Shown: positions 34,622 through 43,438 of the stretch, one piece after another
Layout of the letters: each line of letters starts with the position of its first letter
Numbering within the stretch: position 1 is the first letter of the stretch
DNA from: Nitrospirota bacterium
GTDB lineage: Bacteria; Nitrospirota; UBA9217
Length of the DNA: 57,591 bases
Reading direction: 5' to 3'
Assembly (NCBI GenBank): GCA_020052615.1
Contig: JAGVOT010000101.1
Coordinates: 1-57,591, forward strand
Notes under the pieces: generated by a model
Told to the model about the DNA's origin: nothing
Seen by the model: the letters and a program-made list of their open reading frames with translations, nothing else
Databases searched by the model: none
Made by a program: the position numbers and the translations under genes

Positions 34622-36283
34622 ATGGCTGAGAAAAAAGCAAAGACCAAGTACATCTTCGTGACCGGCGGCGTTGTTTCATCTCTGGGAAAGGGGCTTGCCG
34701 CATCTTCCATGGGCGCGCTCCTCGAGGCACGGGGGGTAAAGGTTACCTTCCTGAAGCTCGATCCCTATATCAACGTGGACCCGGGCACGATGAGCCCGTT
34801 CCAGCACGGTGAAGTGTTCGTGACGGACGACGGGGCAGAGACCGACCTTGATCTCGGTCACTATGAGCGCTACTGCAACGTGACCACCAGCCGGAAGAGC
34901 AACTATACGTCGGGGAAGATCTATTTCAATGTGATCTCCAAGGAACGCCGCGGCGATTATCTCGGCGGGACCGTTCAGGTCGTGCCGCATATCACCGATG
35001 AGATCAAACGGGCGATCACCGACCTCGCCAGTGACGAGGACGTGGTGATCGTGGAGATAGGCGGCACTATCGGCGACATTGAAAGCTTGCCGTTCCTCGA
35101 GGCGATACGCCAGATGCGCTACACCCTGGGAGTGGGGAACTACCTGTACATCCATCTGACCCTGGTCCCCTACATCAAGGCCGCTGACGAGCTGAAGACA
35201 AAGCCGACGCAGCACAGCGTGAAAGAGCTGCAGTCCATCGGTATCCAGCCGAACATCCTTCTGTGCCGCAGCGATCGCCCGCTGCCCAGGGACATGAAAC
35301 GCAAGATAGCGCTGTTCTGCAACGTCGAGGAGAACGCGGTCATAACTGCCCAGGACGTTGACACCATCTATGAGGTCCCTCTCCATCTGCACGAGGAAGG
35401 GCTGGACGACCGGATCGTCGAAATGCTGGACCTCAAGGCCCAGCGGGGCGACCTTTCGGTCTGGGAGACGATCGTCAAGCGGGTCAAACAGCCGCTCAAG
35501 AACGTTACCATCGCCCTGGTCGGCAAATATGTGGACCTGAAGGAGTCGTACAAGAGCCTTTGCGAAGCATTGACCCATGGCGGGATCGCCAACGATGCAA
35601 AGGTGTCGCTCTGCTGGGTCGACTCCGAAGAGATCGAGGCAAAGGGCGCGGAGATCGTGCTGAAGGGGATGGACGGCATCCTTGTTCCCGGGGGGTTCGG
35701 TATTCGCGGCGTGGAGGGAAAGATCGCTGCCGTGAAATATGCCCGGGAGAACAAGATACCCTATTTCGGGATCTGCCTGGGAATGCAGTGCGCCGTGATC
35801 GAAACGGCGCGGAACCTGGCGGGTCTTGCAGGCGCCAACAGTTCGGAGTTCGATGCACAGACGCCCCATCCGGTCATTTATCTGATAGAGCAATGGTATG
35901 ATCACCGGACCGGGACGGTCCAGAAGCGAGACCTTACGTCCGACAAGGGCGGGAGCATGCGGCTTGGCTCCTATCCCTGCCGGCTCGAGAAGGGGTCGCT
36001 AGCCTTCGACGCGTACGCGAAGGAAGAGATCGCCGAACGACACCGCCACCGGTATGAGTTCAACAATAAGTATCTCGACCAGCTTAAGAAAGCGGGGCTG
36101 GTGATCAGCGGCATGTCGCCGGACCGCGAACTGGTCGAGATCGTCGAGCTCAAGGACCATCCCTGGTTCCTGGGCTGCCAGTTCCATCCCGAGTTCAAAT
36201 CTACGCCGCGCAATCCGCACCCGCTGTTCAAGGCGTTCATCGCAGCGTCGTTCCAGAACCGGGAGCGGAGGATGAAGCCGTGA
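34622..36283 (+). CDS. pyrG: CTP synthase
   Basis: 553 residues from ATG 34622, just after the kdsB stop. The synthetase domain begins [20 protein letters not shown]. The class I glutamine amidotransferase has the nucleophile in [13 protein letters not shown] and the His-Glu pair in CQFHPEFKS. It makes CTP from UTP. It lies inside the KDO operon and its GTGA overlap leads to kdsA. Confidence 0.98.
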   Translation: MAEKKAKTKYIFVTGGVVSSLGKGLAASSMGALLEARGVKVTFLKLDPYINVDPGTMSPFQHGEVFVTDDGAETDLDLGHYERYCNVTTSRKSNYTSGKIYFNVISKERRGDYLGGTVQVVPHITDEIKRAITDLASDEDVVIVEIGGTIGDIESLPFLEAIRQMRYTLGVGNYLYIHLTLVPYIKAADELKTKPTQHSVKELQSIGIQPNILLCRSDRPLPRDMKRKIALFCNVEENAVITAQDVDTIYEVPLHLHEEGLDDRIVEMLDLKAQRGDLSVWETIVKRVKQPLKNVTIALVGKYVDLKESYKSLCEALTHGGIANDAKVSLCWVDSEEIEAKGAEIVLKGMDGILVPGGFGIRGVEGKIAAVKYARENKIPYFGICLGMQCAVIETARNLAGLAGANSSEFDAQTPHPVIYLIEQWYDHRTGTVQKRDLTSDKGGSMRLGSYPCRLEKGSLAFDAYAKEEIAERHRHRYEFNNKYLDQLKKAGLVISGMSPDRELVEIVELKDHPWFLGCQFHPEFKSTPRNPHPLFKAFIAASFQNRERRMKP

Positions 36284-37101
36284 CGCGGGAGATCATGATC
36301 GGCAGCGTCGGGATCGGCGGCACGAACCCCCTCGCCCTGATCGCGGGACCCTGTGTCATCGAATCCGAATCGGCCACCCTGGAGACAGCCGAGCGGCTCA
36401 AGAAGATCACCGCCGATCTTGGCGTACCGTTCATCTTCAAATCGTCCTATGACAAGGCCAACCGCAGCTCGGTGCGCTCCTATCGGGGGCCGGGCCTCCA
36501 CGAGGGGCTGAAGGTCCTTGCCCGGGTGAAGCGTGAGCTGGACCTGCCGATCCTGTCCGACATTCACCGGTTCGAGGAGATCGCCCCTGCAGCCGAGGTG
36601 CTCGATGTGATCCAGATCCCGGCATTCCTTTCCCGCCAGACAGACCTGCTGGTAGCGGTTGCAAAGACCGGCAGGGTCGTGAACATCAAGAAAGGCCAGT
36701 TCCTTGCCCCTTGGGACATCAAGAACGCCATCGAGAAGGCGGAATCGACAGGGAGCAGGAAAATCCTTATCACCGAACGCGGTGTCTCGTTCGGATACAA
36801 TAATCTGATCGTTGATTTCCGGTCCCTGCCGATGATGCGGGGACTGGGATATCCCGTCGTGTTCGATGCGACTCACTCGGTTCAGCTCCCGGGCGGGGCG
36901 GGGACCGCATCGTCGGGTGAACGCCAGTATGTCGCCCACTTGACGCGAGCCGCCGTCGCCGTGGGCGTGGATGCCCTGTTCATGGAGGTCCATACCTGTC
37001 CCGACAAGGCGCTCTGCGATGGCCCGAACATGCTGAGCCTTGACGAACTTCCTGATCTTCTTCGCCAGGCGCAGGAGATAGACCGGATCGTGAAACGATG
37101 A
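36280..37101 (+). CDS. kdsA: 3-deoxy-8-phosphooctulonate synthase
   Basis: 273 residues from GTG 36280. [42 protein letters not shown] and [11 protein letters not shown] are KDO-8-phosphate synthase signatures. It condenses arabinose-5-phosphate with phosphoenolpyruvate. YN in FGYNNL in place of a Cys ligand position suggests the metal-independent type, an inference from motif memory. ATGA overlap with kdsD. Confidence 0.97.
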   Translation: MTREIMIGSVGIGGTNPLALIAGPCVIESESATLETAERLKKITADLGVPFIFKSSYDKANRSSVRSYRGPGLHEGLKVLARVKRELDLPILSDIHRFEEIAPAAEVLDVIQIPAFLSRQTDLLVAVAKTGRVVNIKKGQFLAPWDIKNAIEKAESTGSRKILITERGVSFGYNNLIVDFRSLPMMRGLGYPVVFDATHSVQLPGGAGTASSGERQYVAHLTRAAVAVGVDALFMEVHTCPDKALCDGPNMLSLDELPDLLRQAQEIDRIVKR

Positions 37102-38069
37102 GCATTGAACAGGCAAAGAAGGTGCTCAGGATCGAGGCGGATGCAGTCGCCCGCCTGATCGACCACCTCGATGAGAACTTTACCAGGGCCGTGGACCTGA
37201 TCATGACCTGCAAAGGCCGCGTGGTCGTCACCGGCATGGGAAAATCCGGCCATATTGGGAACAAGATCGCCGCTACGCTGGCGTCAACGGGCACGCCGGC
37301 GCTTTTTCTCCATCCTGCAGAAGGGATACACGGGGACCTCGGCATGGTCACGAAGGGTGACCTGGTCATCGCCCTCTCGAACAGCGGTGAGACCGAAGAG
37401 CTGAGCCGCATGCTGCCGTCCCTGAAGCGGATCGGCATCAAGATCATCGCCCTCACCGGTAATCCCGATTCGACCCTCGCGAGGAACAGCGATGTGGTCA
37501 TCTATGTAGGCGTGAAGGAGGAGGCCTGCCCCCTGGGTCTCGCTCCGACCGCCAGCACGACCGCGACCCTGGCCATGGGAGATGCCCTGGCAGTCGTCCT
37601 TCTGAACCGCAGGGGATTCCGGGAAGAGGACTTCGCCTGTTTCCATCCGGGCGGCAGCCTGGGCAAACGGTTGCTGTTGCGCGTCCGGGACATCATGCAT
37701 ACCGGAGATGCTGTTCCGAAGGTCACGGTCGATACGCTGATCAAGGACGCGATCTACGAGATATCGTCGAAGAAAATGGGGGTCACGTCGGTCCTCGATC
37801 AGGACGGGAAGCTTCTCGGAGTGATCTCCGACGGCGACCTGCGGCGCTGGATGGAGCGAACGGAGAAGAGCGGCGAAAATCTCCTGGCCAAGAAGGCCGG
37901 GGAGATCATGACGCCTGATCCCAAGGTGATCGCCAAGGACGCCCTGGCCGCGGAGGCCATGGCGATCATGGAGAACAATTCGATCACCTGCCTCATGATC
38001 CTCGATGCAGAAAGGCGGCCGGAAGGGGTGATCCACCTCCATGACCTCCTGAAAGCGGGAGTGGTATAG
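37098..38069 (+). CDS. kdsD: Arabinose-5-phosphate isomerase (KpsF/GutQ family)
   Basis: 323 residues. SIS domain with [38 protein letters not shown] and SNSGETEE, then two CBS repeats (about 200-320, [10 protein letters not shown] and IMTPDPKVI). It converts ribulose-5-phosphate to arabinose-5-phosphate, the KDO precursor. It overlaps kdsA by 4 bases; a 46-base spacer follows. Confidence 0.96.
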   Translation: MSIEQAKKVLRIEADAVARLIDHLDENFTRAVDLIMTCKGRVVVTGMGKSGHIGNKIAATLASTGTPALFLHPAEGIHGDLGMVTKGDLVIALSNSGETEELSRMLPSLKRIGIKIIALTGNPDSTLARNSDVVIYVGVKEEACPLGLAPTASTTATLAMGDALAVVLLNRRGFREEDFACFHPGGSLGKRLLLRVRDIMHTGDAVPKVTVDTLIKDAIYEISSKKMGVTSVLDQDGKLLGVISDGDLRRWMERTEKSGENLLAKKAGEIMTPDPKVIAKDALAAEAMAIMENNSITCLMILDAERRPEGVIHLHDLLKAGVV

Positions 38070-38115
38070 TTCATCAGACATCAGATGACAGACGACAGAG
38101 GTCGGACGGAAAAAA

Positions 38116-38634
38116 GTGAAAAAGTCGAATCAAACACTCAAAGCCAAGGCAAAAAAGATCAAGATGCTGCTGCTCGATGTGGACGGCGTGCTGTCCGACG
38201 GCAGGATCATCCTGGACAACCAGGGCAATGAGCTCAAGGCCTTTCATGTCCGGGACGGCCACGGCATCAAGATGGCCCAGCGGACGGGGATCACGATCGG
38301 GATCATTACGGGTAGAAAGGCCGAGGTCGTGAACGTGCGCGCCCGGGAACTGGGGATCGAAGAAGTTCACCAGGGCGCGCTGGAGAAGATCAAGGTGTAC
38401 GAATCCCTTCTGGGAAAATACCAGCTCCGTGACGAGCAGGTCGCTTTCATTGGTGATGATATAGTCGATGCCGCCATACTCAAGCGTGTGGGCCTCGCGG
38501 TCTGTGTAGCAGACAGTGATCCTTCCGTGCGTCCCTACGTGGACATGGTCACCAAGACCGACGGCGGGAGGGGAGCGGTACGCGAGGTCATCAACTTCGT
38601 GATGAAGGCCCAAGGCAAGCAGCCGGTGCCATGA
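38116..38634 (+). CDS. kdsC: 3-deoxy-D-manno-octulosonate-8-phosphate phosphatase
   Basis: 172 residues from GTG 38116. Cap-less HAD phosphatase with LLLDVDGVLSDG (nucleophile Asp), ITGRKAE, a conserved VHQGALEK and FIGDDIVDAA. It releases KDO from KDO-8-P. The 46 bases before it contain TCAGACATCAGATGACAGAC-type wording, another phrase-like spacer. ATGA overlap with the acyltransferase. Confidence 0.95.
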   Translation: MKKSNQTLKAKAKKIKMLLLDVDGVLSDGRIILDNQGNELKAFHVRDGHGIKMAQRTGITIGIITGRKAEVVNVRARELGIEEVHQGALEKIKVYESLLGKYQLRDEQVAFIGDDIVDAAILKRVGLAVCVADSDPSVRPYVDMVTKTDGGRGAVREVINFVMKAQGKQPVP

Positions 38635-39530
38635 GTTCCTGGACCACCAGAGCGCGGAAGGGACTGAGCCGCCGATTTCTTGTGCTGTTCACGCGGACCC
38701 TTCGTTTTTGCGCGCGCTTGCTCCCCTACCGCCTCGCCGTCACATCGGGCGGAATGCTCGGTTACTTCGTATACTACCTGCTTTCCCGGGAACGGCACCG
38801 GGCTATCGAGCATATCTCTGCGGTGTTTCCCGAGCGGGGATCGAACTGGGCGAAACAGCTGGCTCACCGTACTTTCACCCATCTCGGCAAGTCACTCCTG
38901 GAAGTGATCGTCATCAATCCCCGGAAGATCCAATCATACGTTACCTTCCGGGGGTTGGAACACCTTGCAGCGGCAGTGGCGATGGGCAAGGGCGTGGTGT
39001 TCGTGACCGGCCATATCGGGAATTGGGAGATCATGGGCGGTGCTGTTGCGGATAAGTATTCCCTGAGCGTTGTCGCTGCACCCATTGAGCCTGAGCCTGT
39101 CAACGAGATGATCGTAGCATTACGGGCGGGCATCGGGGTGCGCACGATCCTCCGGAGCAGACCGGGCGCCGCAAAAGAGCTTATCCGCGTGTTCCGGGAG
39201 AACCGCATTCTGGGGATCCTGATCGACCAGGACACCGATGTGGAAAGCGCCTTCGTGGATTTCATGGGAAGACCGGCCCGGACACCGACAGCGGCCGCCC
39301 AGATGGCCATCAAGTTCGGTGCACCGGTGGTGTTCGGGTATGTTCAGCGCGGCAGCGATAACCGGCATACGATCACCATTGAAGGCCCCCTGGAGTTGAA
39401 CAGGACCGGCAACGAGGCAGAGGATATCAGGACCAATACCGCCATGTTCACGAAACTTATAGAAGACGCCATTCTCCAGAATCCCGAACAGTGGGTCTGG
39501 ATGCACCGTCGATGGAGAAGACGACCATGA
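38631..39530 (+). CDS. Late lipid A acyltransferase (LpxL/HtrB family)
   Basis: 299 residues. N-terminal amphipathic/TM region, then the H-x4-E catalytic motif in TGHIGNWE (His 128, Glu 133), IDQDTDVESAFVDFMGRPA and a C-terminal PEQWVWMHRRW. It adds a secondary acyl chain to KDO2-lipid A at the inner membrane. Its place right after the KDO genes fits the requirement of LpxL for a KDO-bearing acceptor. Which chain it transfers cannot be told from sequence. Confidence 0.93.
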   Translation: MSSWTTRARKGLSRRFLVLFTRTLRFCARLLPYRLAVTSGGMLGYFVYYLLSRERHRAIEHISAVFPERGSNWAKQLAHRTFTHLGKSLLEVIVINPRKIQSYVTFRGLEHLAAAVAMGKGVVFVTGHIGNWEIMGGAVADKYSLSVVAAPIEPEPVNEMIVALRAGIGVRTILRSRPGAAKELIRVFRENRILGILIDQDTDVESAFVDFMGRPARTPTAAAQMAIKFGAPVVFGYVQRGSDNRHTITIEGPLELNRTGNEAEDIRTNTAMFTKLIEDAILQNPEQWVWMHRRWRRRP

Positions 39531-40060
39531 ACATACCGAATTTGCTCTCCATCAGCAGGATCCTTGCCGTGCCGGTCTTCGTCGTGCTCATGCTGGAACC
39601 GACGCCGCTGCGCGCCCTTCTTGCCGGTATCGTATTTTCCATCGCCTCAGCCACGGACTGGCTCGACGGATACCTCGCCCGGAAATGGGGGCAGGTGACG
39701 AAGATCGGAAAATTGCTCGATCCCGTGGCGGATAAGGTCCTGATGGCCTCAGCGCTCATCATGCTGGTGGACATCGCCAGGGTACCTTCATGGATAGCCA
39801 TCATCATCATTGGCCGGGAGATCGCCATTACCGGCCTCCGCTCGATGGCCGCTACGGAAGGGATCGTCATCCCGGCAGAGAACATGGGAAAGTACAAAGT
39901 TGGCGCCCAGATCACGGCTGTCCTCTGCCTGGTATTGGACTATCATCTGGGAACGGATTGGATCAGCGATGTCGGCAGGATCGCACTGTGGATAGCCATG
40001 ATCCTTGCCGTCTATTCGGGTGTGCAGCACGTTGTTAACTATTGGAGAAAAGCGGGGTAG
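39527..40060 (+). CDS. pgsA: CDP-diacylglycerol-glycerol-3-phosphate 3-phosphatidyltransferase
   Basis: 177 residues from ATG 39527 (ATGA overlap). MNIPNLLSISRI is the family start. The CDP-alcohol transferase motif spans DWLDGYLARKWGQVT to LLDPVADK. It makes phosphatidylglycerophosphate. Membrane protein with about four TM helices. Confidence 0.95.
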   Translation: MNIPNLLSISRILAVPVFVVLMLEPTPLRALLAGIVFSIASATDWLDGYLARKWGQVTKIGKLLDPVADKVLMASALIMLVDIARVPSWIAIIIIGREIAITGLRSMAATEGIVIPAENMGKYKVGAQITAVLCLVLDYHLGTDWISDVGRIALWIAMILAVYSGVQHVVNYWRKAG

Positions 40061-40062
40061 CC

Positions 40063-40665
40063 ATGAACAATTTCCCTGCCGCATCCTTTATCATCGTCTC
40101 CTACCTGGCTGGGGCCATCCCCTTCGGGCTCATTTTCGGGAAGACCATGGGCGGTGTGGATGTTCGCACCGTGGGAAGCGGGAACATCGGTGCCACGAAT
40201 GTTCTGCGCGGCGCCGGAAAGACGGCAGCGCTCGTGACGCTTTTCGCCGATGCTCTCAAGGGATTTATTCCCGCTCTGCTCGCCGCCCGGATATTTTCCG
40301 ATGATACGGTCACAGCGTTGTGCGGCATCGCCGCCGTCGTAGGGCATAATTTCCCCGTGTATCTCCGGTTCAAGGGGGGCAAGGGTGTGGCCACCAGCTT
40401 TGGCGTTGTGCTTGCGGTTGCACCATGGACCGGGCTAGCTTGCCTGCTCGCCTGGGCAGCAGCCGCGGCAGTCTGGCGTTACTCTTCATTGGCAGCCCTT
40501 ATAGCCTTTGCGCTCTACCCCTTGCTCACCTTTGCCTTCCACGGCGATTCCCGGCCCCTGAGCCTGCTCTCCTTGTTTATCTTTGGCCTGATGTACTTCC
40601 GGCACCGCGGCAATATCCAGCGATTGGTTGCAGGGACCGAACCGAAGATCGGACAGAAACAATAG
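40063..40665 (+). CDS. plsY: Acyl-phosphate:glycerol-3-phosphate acyltransferase
   Basis: 200 residues from ATG 40063. Membrane acyltransferase with GAIPFGLIFGK, SGNIGATNVLR and GHNFPVYLRFKGGKGVAT, the three PlsY motifs. It makes lysophosphatidic acid, starting phospholipid synthesis. Two bases after pgsA, so the two phospholipid genes share a transcript with KDO and lipid A genes. Confidence 0.97.
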   Translation: MNNFPAASFIIVSYLAGAIPFGLIFGKTMGGVDVRTVGSGNIGATNVLRGAGKTAALVTLFADALKGFIPALLAARIFSDDTVTALCGIAAVVGHNFPVYLRFKGGKGVATSFGVVLAVAPWTGLACLLAWAAAAAVWRYSSLAALIAFALYPLLTFAFHGDSRPLSLLSLFIFGLMYFRHRGNIQRLVAGTEPKIGQKQ

Positions 40666-40667
40666 GC

Positions 40668-41116
40668 ATGGAACTGCCGGGCGGCGAACGAGCAGGACAG
40701 GACAAAGGTCCCGGAGTGGCCTCTCGTATCCGCTACTGGGCTCCCACCGTTGTCTATATCGTCCTGATCATGGTAATGGCGGCACGACCTGCGCCAAAGC
40801 TTCCCCACGTCAAGCATATCGACAAGTACTTCCATTCCCTTGCATACGGCGTCCTTGCGATCCTGTCCTACCGATCATTCGCCGGGACCGGTTTTCGCTG
40901 CGCTGTGGTCATGACACTCGGCCTGGGCATTCTGGTCGGGTTGGCCGATGAGGGGTCCAGTTCCTGAGCAGGCACAGGACTGCGAGCCGATACGACCTGT
41001 TGGCGGACATCATCGGCGTGGTCATTGGCACCCTGGTCGTGGTATCGTGCAGAAGGACGAAGATCGGAACGGATCCTGATGCTGCACGCGGCGCATCAGA
41101 ACGATCTGGCCGCTGA
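40668..41116 (+). pseudogene. VanZ-like membrane protein split by a frameshift
   Basis: The frame from ATG 40668 gives RIRYWAPTVVYIVLIMVMAA (TM1), KHIDKYFHSLAYGVLAI and LGILVGLADEG, then stops at 40965-40967. The next frame continues QFLSRHRTASRYDLLADIIG and VVIGTLVVVSC to a stop at 41114-41116. That is exactly the rest of a VanZ-family protein, whose usual order is DE-x-x-Q-x-F-x-x-x-R-x-x-S-x-x-D-x-x-A-D. One base missing in the GGGG run at 40952-40955 explains the break. It is either a real recent mutation or an assembly error. Last gene of the long surface operon. Confidence 0.8.
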
Positions 41117-41166
41117 TGTTACTCCGGGGTCGTCATTGCAGCGGGTCGTTGGTGTCCTTTCCGTTA

Positions 41167-41195
41167 TTGACAAAGAATAGACGTACTGATATTAT
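41167..41195 (+). promoter_or_regulatory. Strong promoter of the SAM/tRNA-modification operon
   Basis: TTGACA (41167-41172), 17-base spacer, TATTAT (41190-41195). Predicted start near 41202; the leader of about 49 bases contains the SD GAGGAG. It would drive the next three genes. Confidence 0.75.
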
Positions 41196-41250
41196 TTGAC
41201 TGCTTTCGTGCGGCACCTGACGACTCTCCGTCCGAGGAGTTCCAAGTTCC

Positions 41251-42060
41251 ATGTCGAACCTCATTACATTGACAACCGATTACGGGACCAGGGATGCCTT
41301 CGTGGCAAGCATGAAGGGGATCATCCTCAAAACGAACCCCCAGGCCCAGATCTACGACATCACCCATGAGATCGCCCCCCAGGATATCTGGGAGGCGGCG
41401 TTCACCTTAAAAAGCGCCTACGCCCAGTTCCCGAAGGGAACGATACATCTCGCCGTCGTCGATCCCGGTGTCGGGAGCGGACGCAGGCCGATCATCGTGG
41501 TCACCGAGGGTTACTACTTCGTCGGTCCCGACAACGGTCTGTTCAGCCTGATCTATCGAGATTCCGAGCGTGTCAGGGTCCATCATATCACCGCGGGTCA
41601 TTATTTCATTGCCAACCCCGGCCCCACGTTCCATGGACGGGACATCTTCGCTCCTGTTGCGGCCTCGCTGACCAAGGGCGTCCCCTCGGGGAATTTCGGG
41701 GATGAAATATCGGATTTCGTAAAGCTGAACGTTCCGGTCCCCAGACGGACCGAGAACAGCATCGACGGCCATGTGGTGCATACCGACCGGTTCGGCAATG
41801 TGATCACCAACATCACGTACAAGGACCTCCAGTCGCTCATCCCCGACGGAGCGCAGATGGGGCGGGTTGCGGTCACCGTGATGGGTAAAGAGATCAAGGG
41901 CCTGCGAAAGTTCTATGCTGAAGCGGCGCCCGGTGAACCCGGTGCGATCATCAACAGCTCGGGTCACCTTGAGATCTTCCTGTTTCGCCAGAACGCCCGT
42001 ACGATCCTGGCCATCAAGCGAGGCGAGGTCGTGCGACTGACGCTCCATCCCGCGGCCTGA
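41251..42060 (+). CDS. SAM hydroxide adenosyltransferase (DUF62 family)
   Basis: 269 residues. ITLTTDYGTRDAFVASMKG is the family start. The Asp-Arg-His set is in VVDPGVGSGRR (Asp 71, Arg 78) and PTFHGRDIFAP (His 128). Characterised relatives split SAM into adenosine and methionine with water; fluorinase-type relatives are rarer. The biological role is unclear. Here it heads an operon with two radical-SAM enzymes. The C-terminal domain begins after VHTDRFGNVITNI. Confidence 0.92.
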   Translation: MSNLITLTTDYGTRDAFVASMKGIILKTNPQAQIYDITHEIAPQDIWEAAFTLKSAYAQFPKGTIHLAVVDPGVGSGRRPIIVVTEGYYFVGPDNGLFSLIYRDSERVRVHHITAGHYFIANPGPTFHGRDIFAPVAASLTKGVPSGNFGDEISDFVKLNVPVPRRTENSIDGHVVHTDRFGNVITNITYKDLQSLIPDGAQMGRVAVTVMGKEIKGLRKFYAEAAPGEPGAIINSSGHLEIFLFRQNARTILAIKRGEVVRLTLHPAA

Positions 42061-42124
42061 CGTTCCCCACCATCATGCAAGTTCTGTGTTGTCTCCGATC
42101 CTTCCGGGTATTATAATGCCACTC

Positions 42125-43438
42125 ATGAAGTCATTCCATATCATAACCTTCGGCTGCCAGATGAACGAGCACGATTCAGAACGGATGTCGGGCATCCTTC
42201 AGTCGCAGGGGCTCGTTCCCGCTGACTCGGTCGATGATGCCGAGATGGTGATCCTCAACACGTGCAGTATCCGCGAAAAGGCCGAGCAGAAGTTCTACAG
42301 TGAGCTGGGAAGGCTTGCGCATCTCAGAGGACGGGACGGACGGCGCATCACGATCGCCGTTGCCGGCTGCATTGCGCAGCAAGAAGGGAAAAAGCTTCTT
42401 TCCCGCTCGCCAACCGTCGATCTGGTGATCGGACCATCCGACATCGCACGCCTGTCCGGCATGATCGCGCAGAGCAGGGGGAGCGGCAGGCCTGTTGTCG
42501 AGACCGGCGGCGATCCGGAGTATCATCAGAAACTGGTTCCGGCGGCACGGACGGACGGCCTGAAGGCATGGGTGTCCATCATGTACGGATGCGACAACTT
42601 CTGCACGTACTGCGTCGTGCCGCATCTCCGGGGCAGGGAGCGCTCCCGGCCGCCGCGGGACATCGTGGACGAGGTCCGGGGCCTGGCGGACCGCGGATAC
42701 CGCGAGGTCACCTTCCTCGGCCAGAACGTAAATTCATACGGCAAGGGTCTGGATAGCGCCTGTTCCTTCCCGGAGCTCCTCGGCCTGGTGCAGGAGGTCG
42801 ACGGCATGGAACGGATCCGCTTCGTGACCTCCCATCCCCGCGACCTCTCGGACGGGCTCATCAGCGCCATCCGCGATCTGCCCAAGGTCTGTGAATCGAT
42901 CCACCTCCCGGTCCAGAGCGGATCCGACCGGGTTCTTGCCTCCATGAACCGGCGGTACACGTCTGACGAATATCGCGGGAAAGTTCTGAGACTGAGGGAC
43001 GCTGTTCCTGCCGTGTCCCTTACCACGGACATCATCGTCGGGTTCCCGGGCGAAGGTGACGAGGACTTCGCCATGACCCTCCAGATCCTTCAGGATGTGC
43101 AGTTCGACACGATATTCGCCTTCAAGTATTCGAAACGGCCCAATACAAAAGCGTTGGAACTCCCGGGGCACGTCCCGGAACAGGTCAAGGAAGATCGTCT
43201 GGAACAGGTCTTTTCTCTCCAAAAGGACATTACCTTCCGGAAGAATCACCTCCATGTCGGCTCTATTCAGGAGGTGCTCGTAGAGGGGGAAAGCAGGAAG
43301 GGTGGGACGCTCACGGGCCGTACGCGGGGGAACATGGCCGTGAATTTCGCAGGGTCCCATCACCTTAAAGGCTCGCTTGTGAAGGTCCGTATCATCGCTG
43401 CAGGCCCCAACTCACTTTCCGGAGATCTATGCGAATAG
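42125..43438 (+). CDS. miaB: tRNA-2-methylthio-N6-isopentenyladenosine synthase
   Basis: 437 residues from ATG 42125 (ATG 42116 also possible; no clear SD). An N-terminal methylthiotransferase domain has TFGCQMNEHDSE and NTCSIREKAEQ cysteines for the auxiliary cluster. The radical-SAM core has YGCDNFCTYCVVPHLRGRERSR and a TRAM domain follows. MiaB adds a methylthio group to i6A37 of tRNAs reading UNN codons. It overlaps mtaB by 10 bases. Confidence 0.95.
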   Translation: MKSFHIITFGCQMNEHDSERMSGILQSQGLVPADSVDDAEMVILNTCSIREKAEQKFYSELGRLAHLRGRDGRRITIAVAGCIAQQEGKKLLSRSPTVDLVIGPSDIARLSGMIAQSRGSGRPVVETGGDPEYHQKLVPAARTDGLKAWVSIMYGCDNFCTYCVVPHLRGRERSRPPRDIVDEVRGLADRGYREVTFLGQNVNSYGKGLDSACSFPELLGLVQEVDGMERIRFVTSHPRDLSDGLISAIRDLPKVCESIHLPVQSGSDRVLASMNRRYTSDEYRGKVLRLRDAVPAVSLTTDIIVGFPGEGDEDFAMTLQILQDVQFDTIFAFKYSKRPNTKALELPGHVPEQVKEDRLEQVFSLQKDITFRKNHLHVGSIQEVLVEGESRKGGTLTGRTRGNMAVNFAGSHHLKGSLVKVRIIAAGPNSLSGDLCE

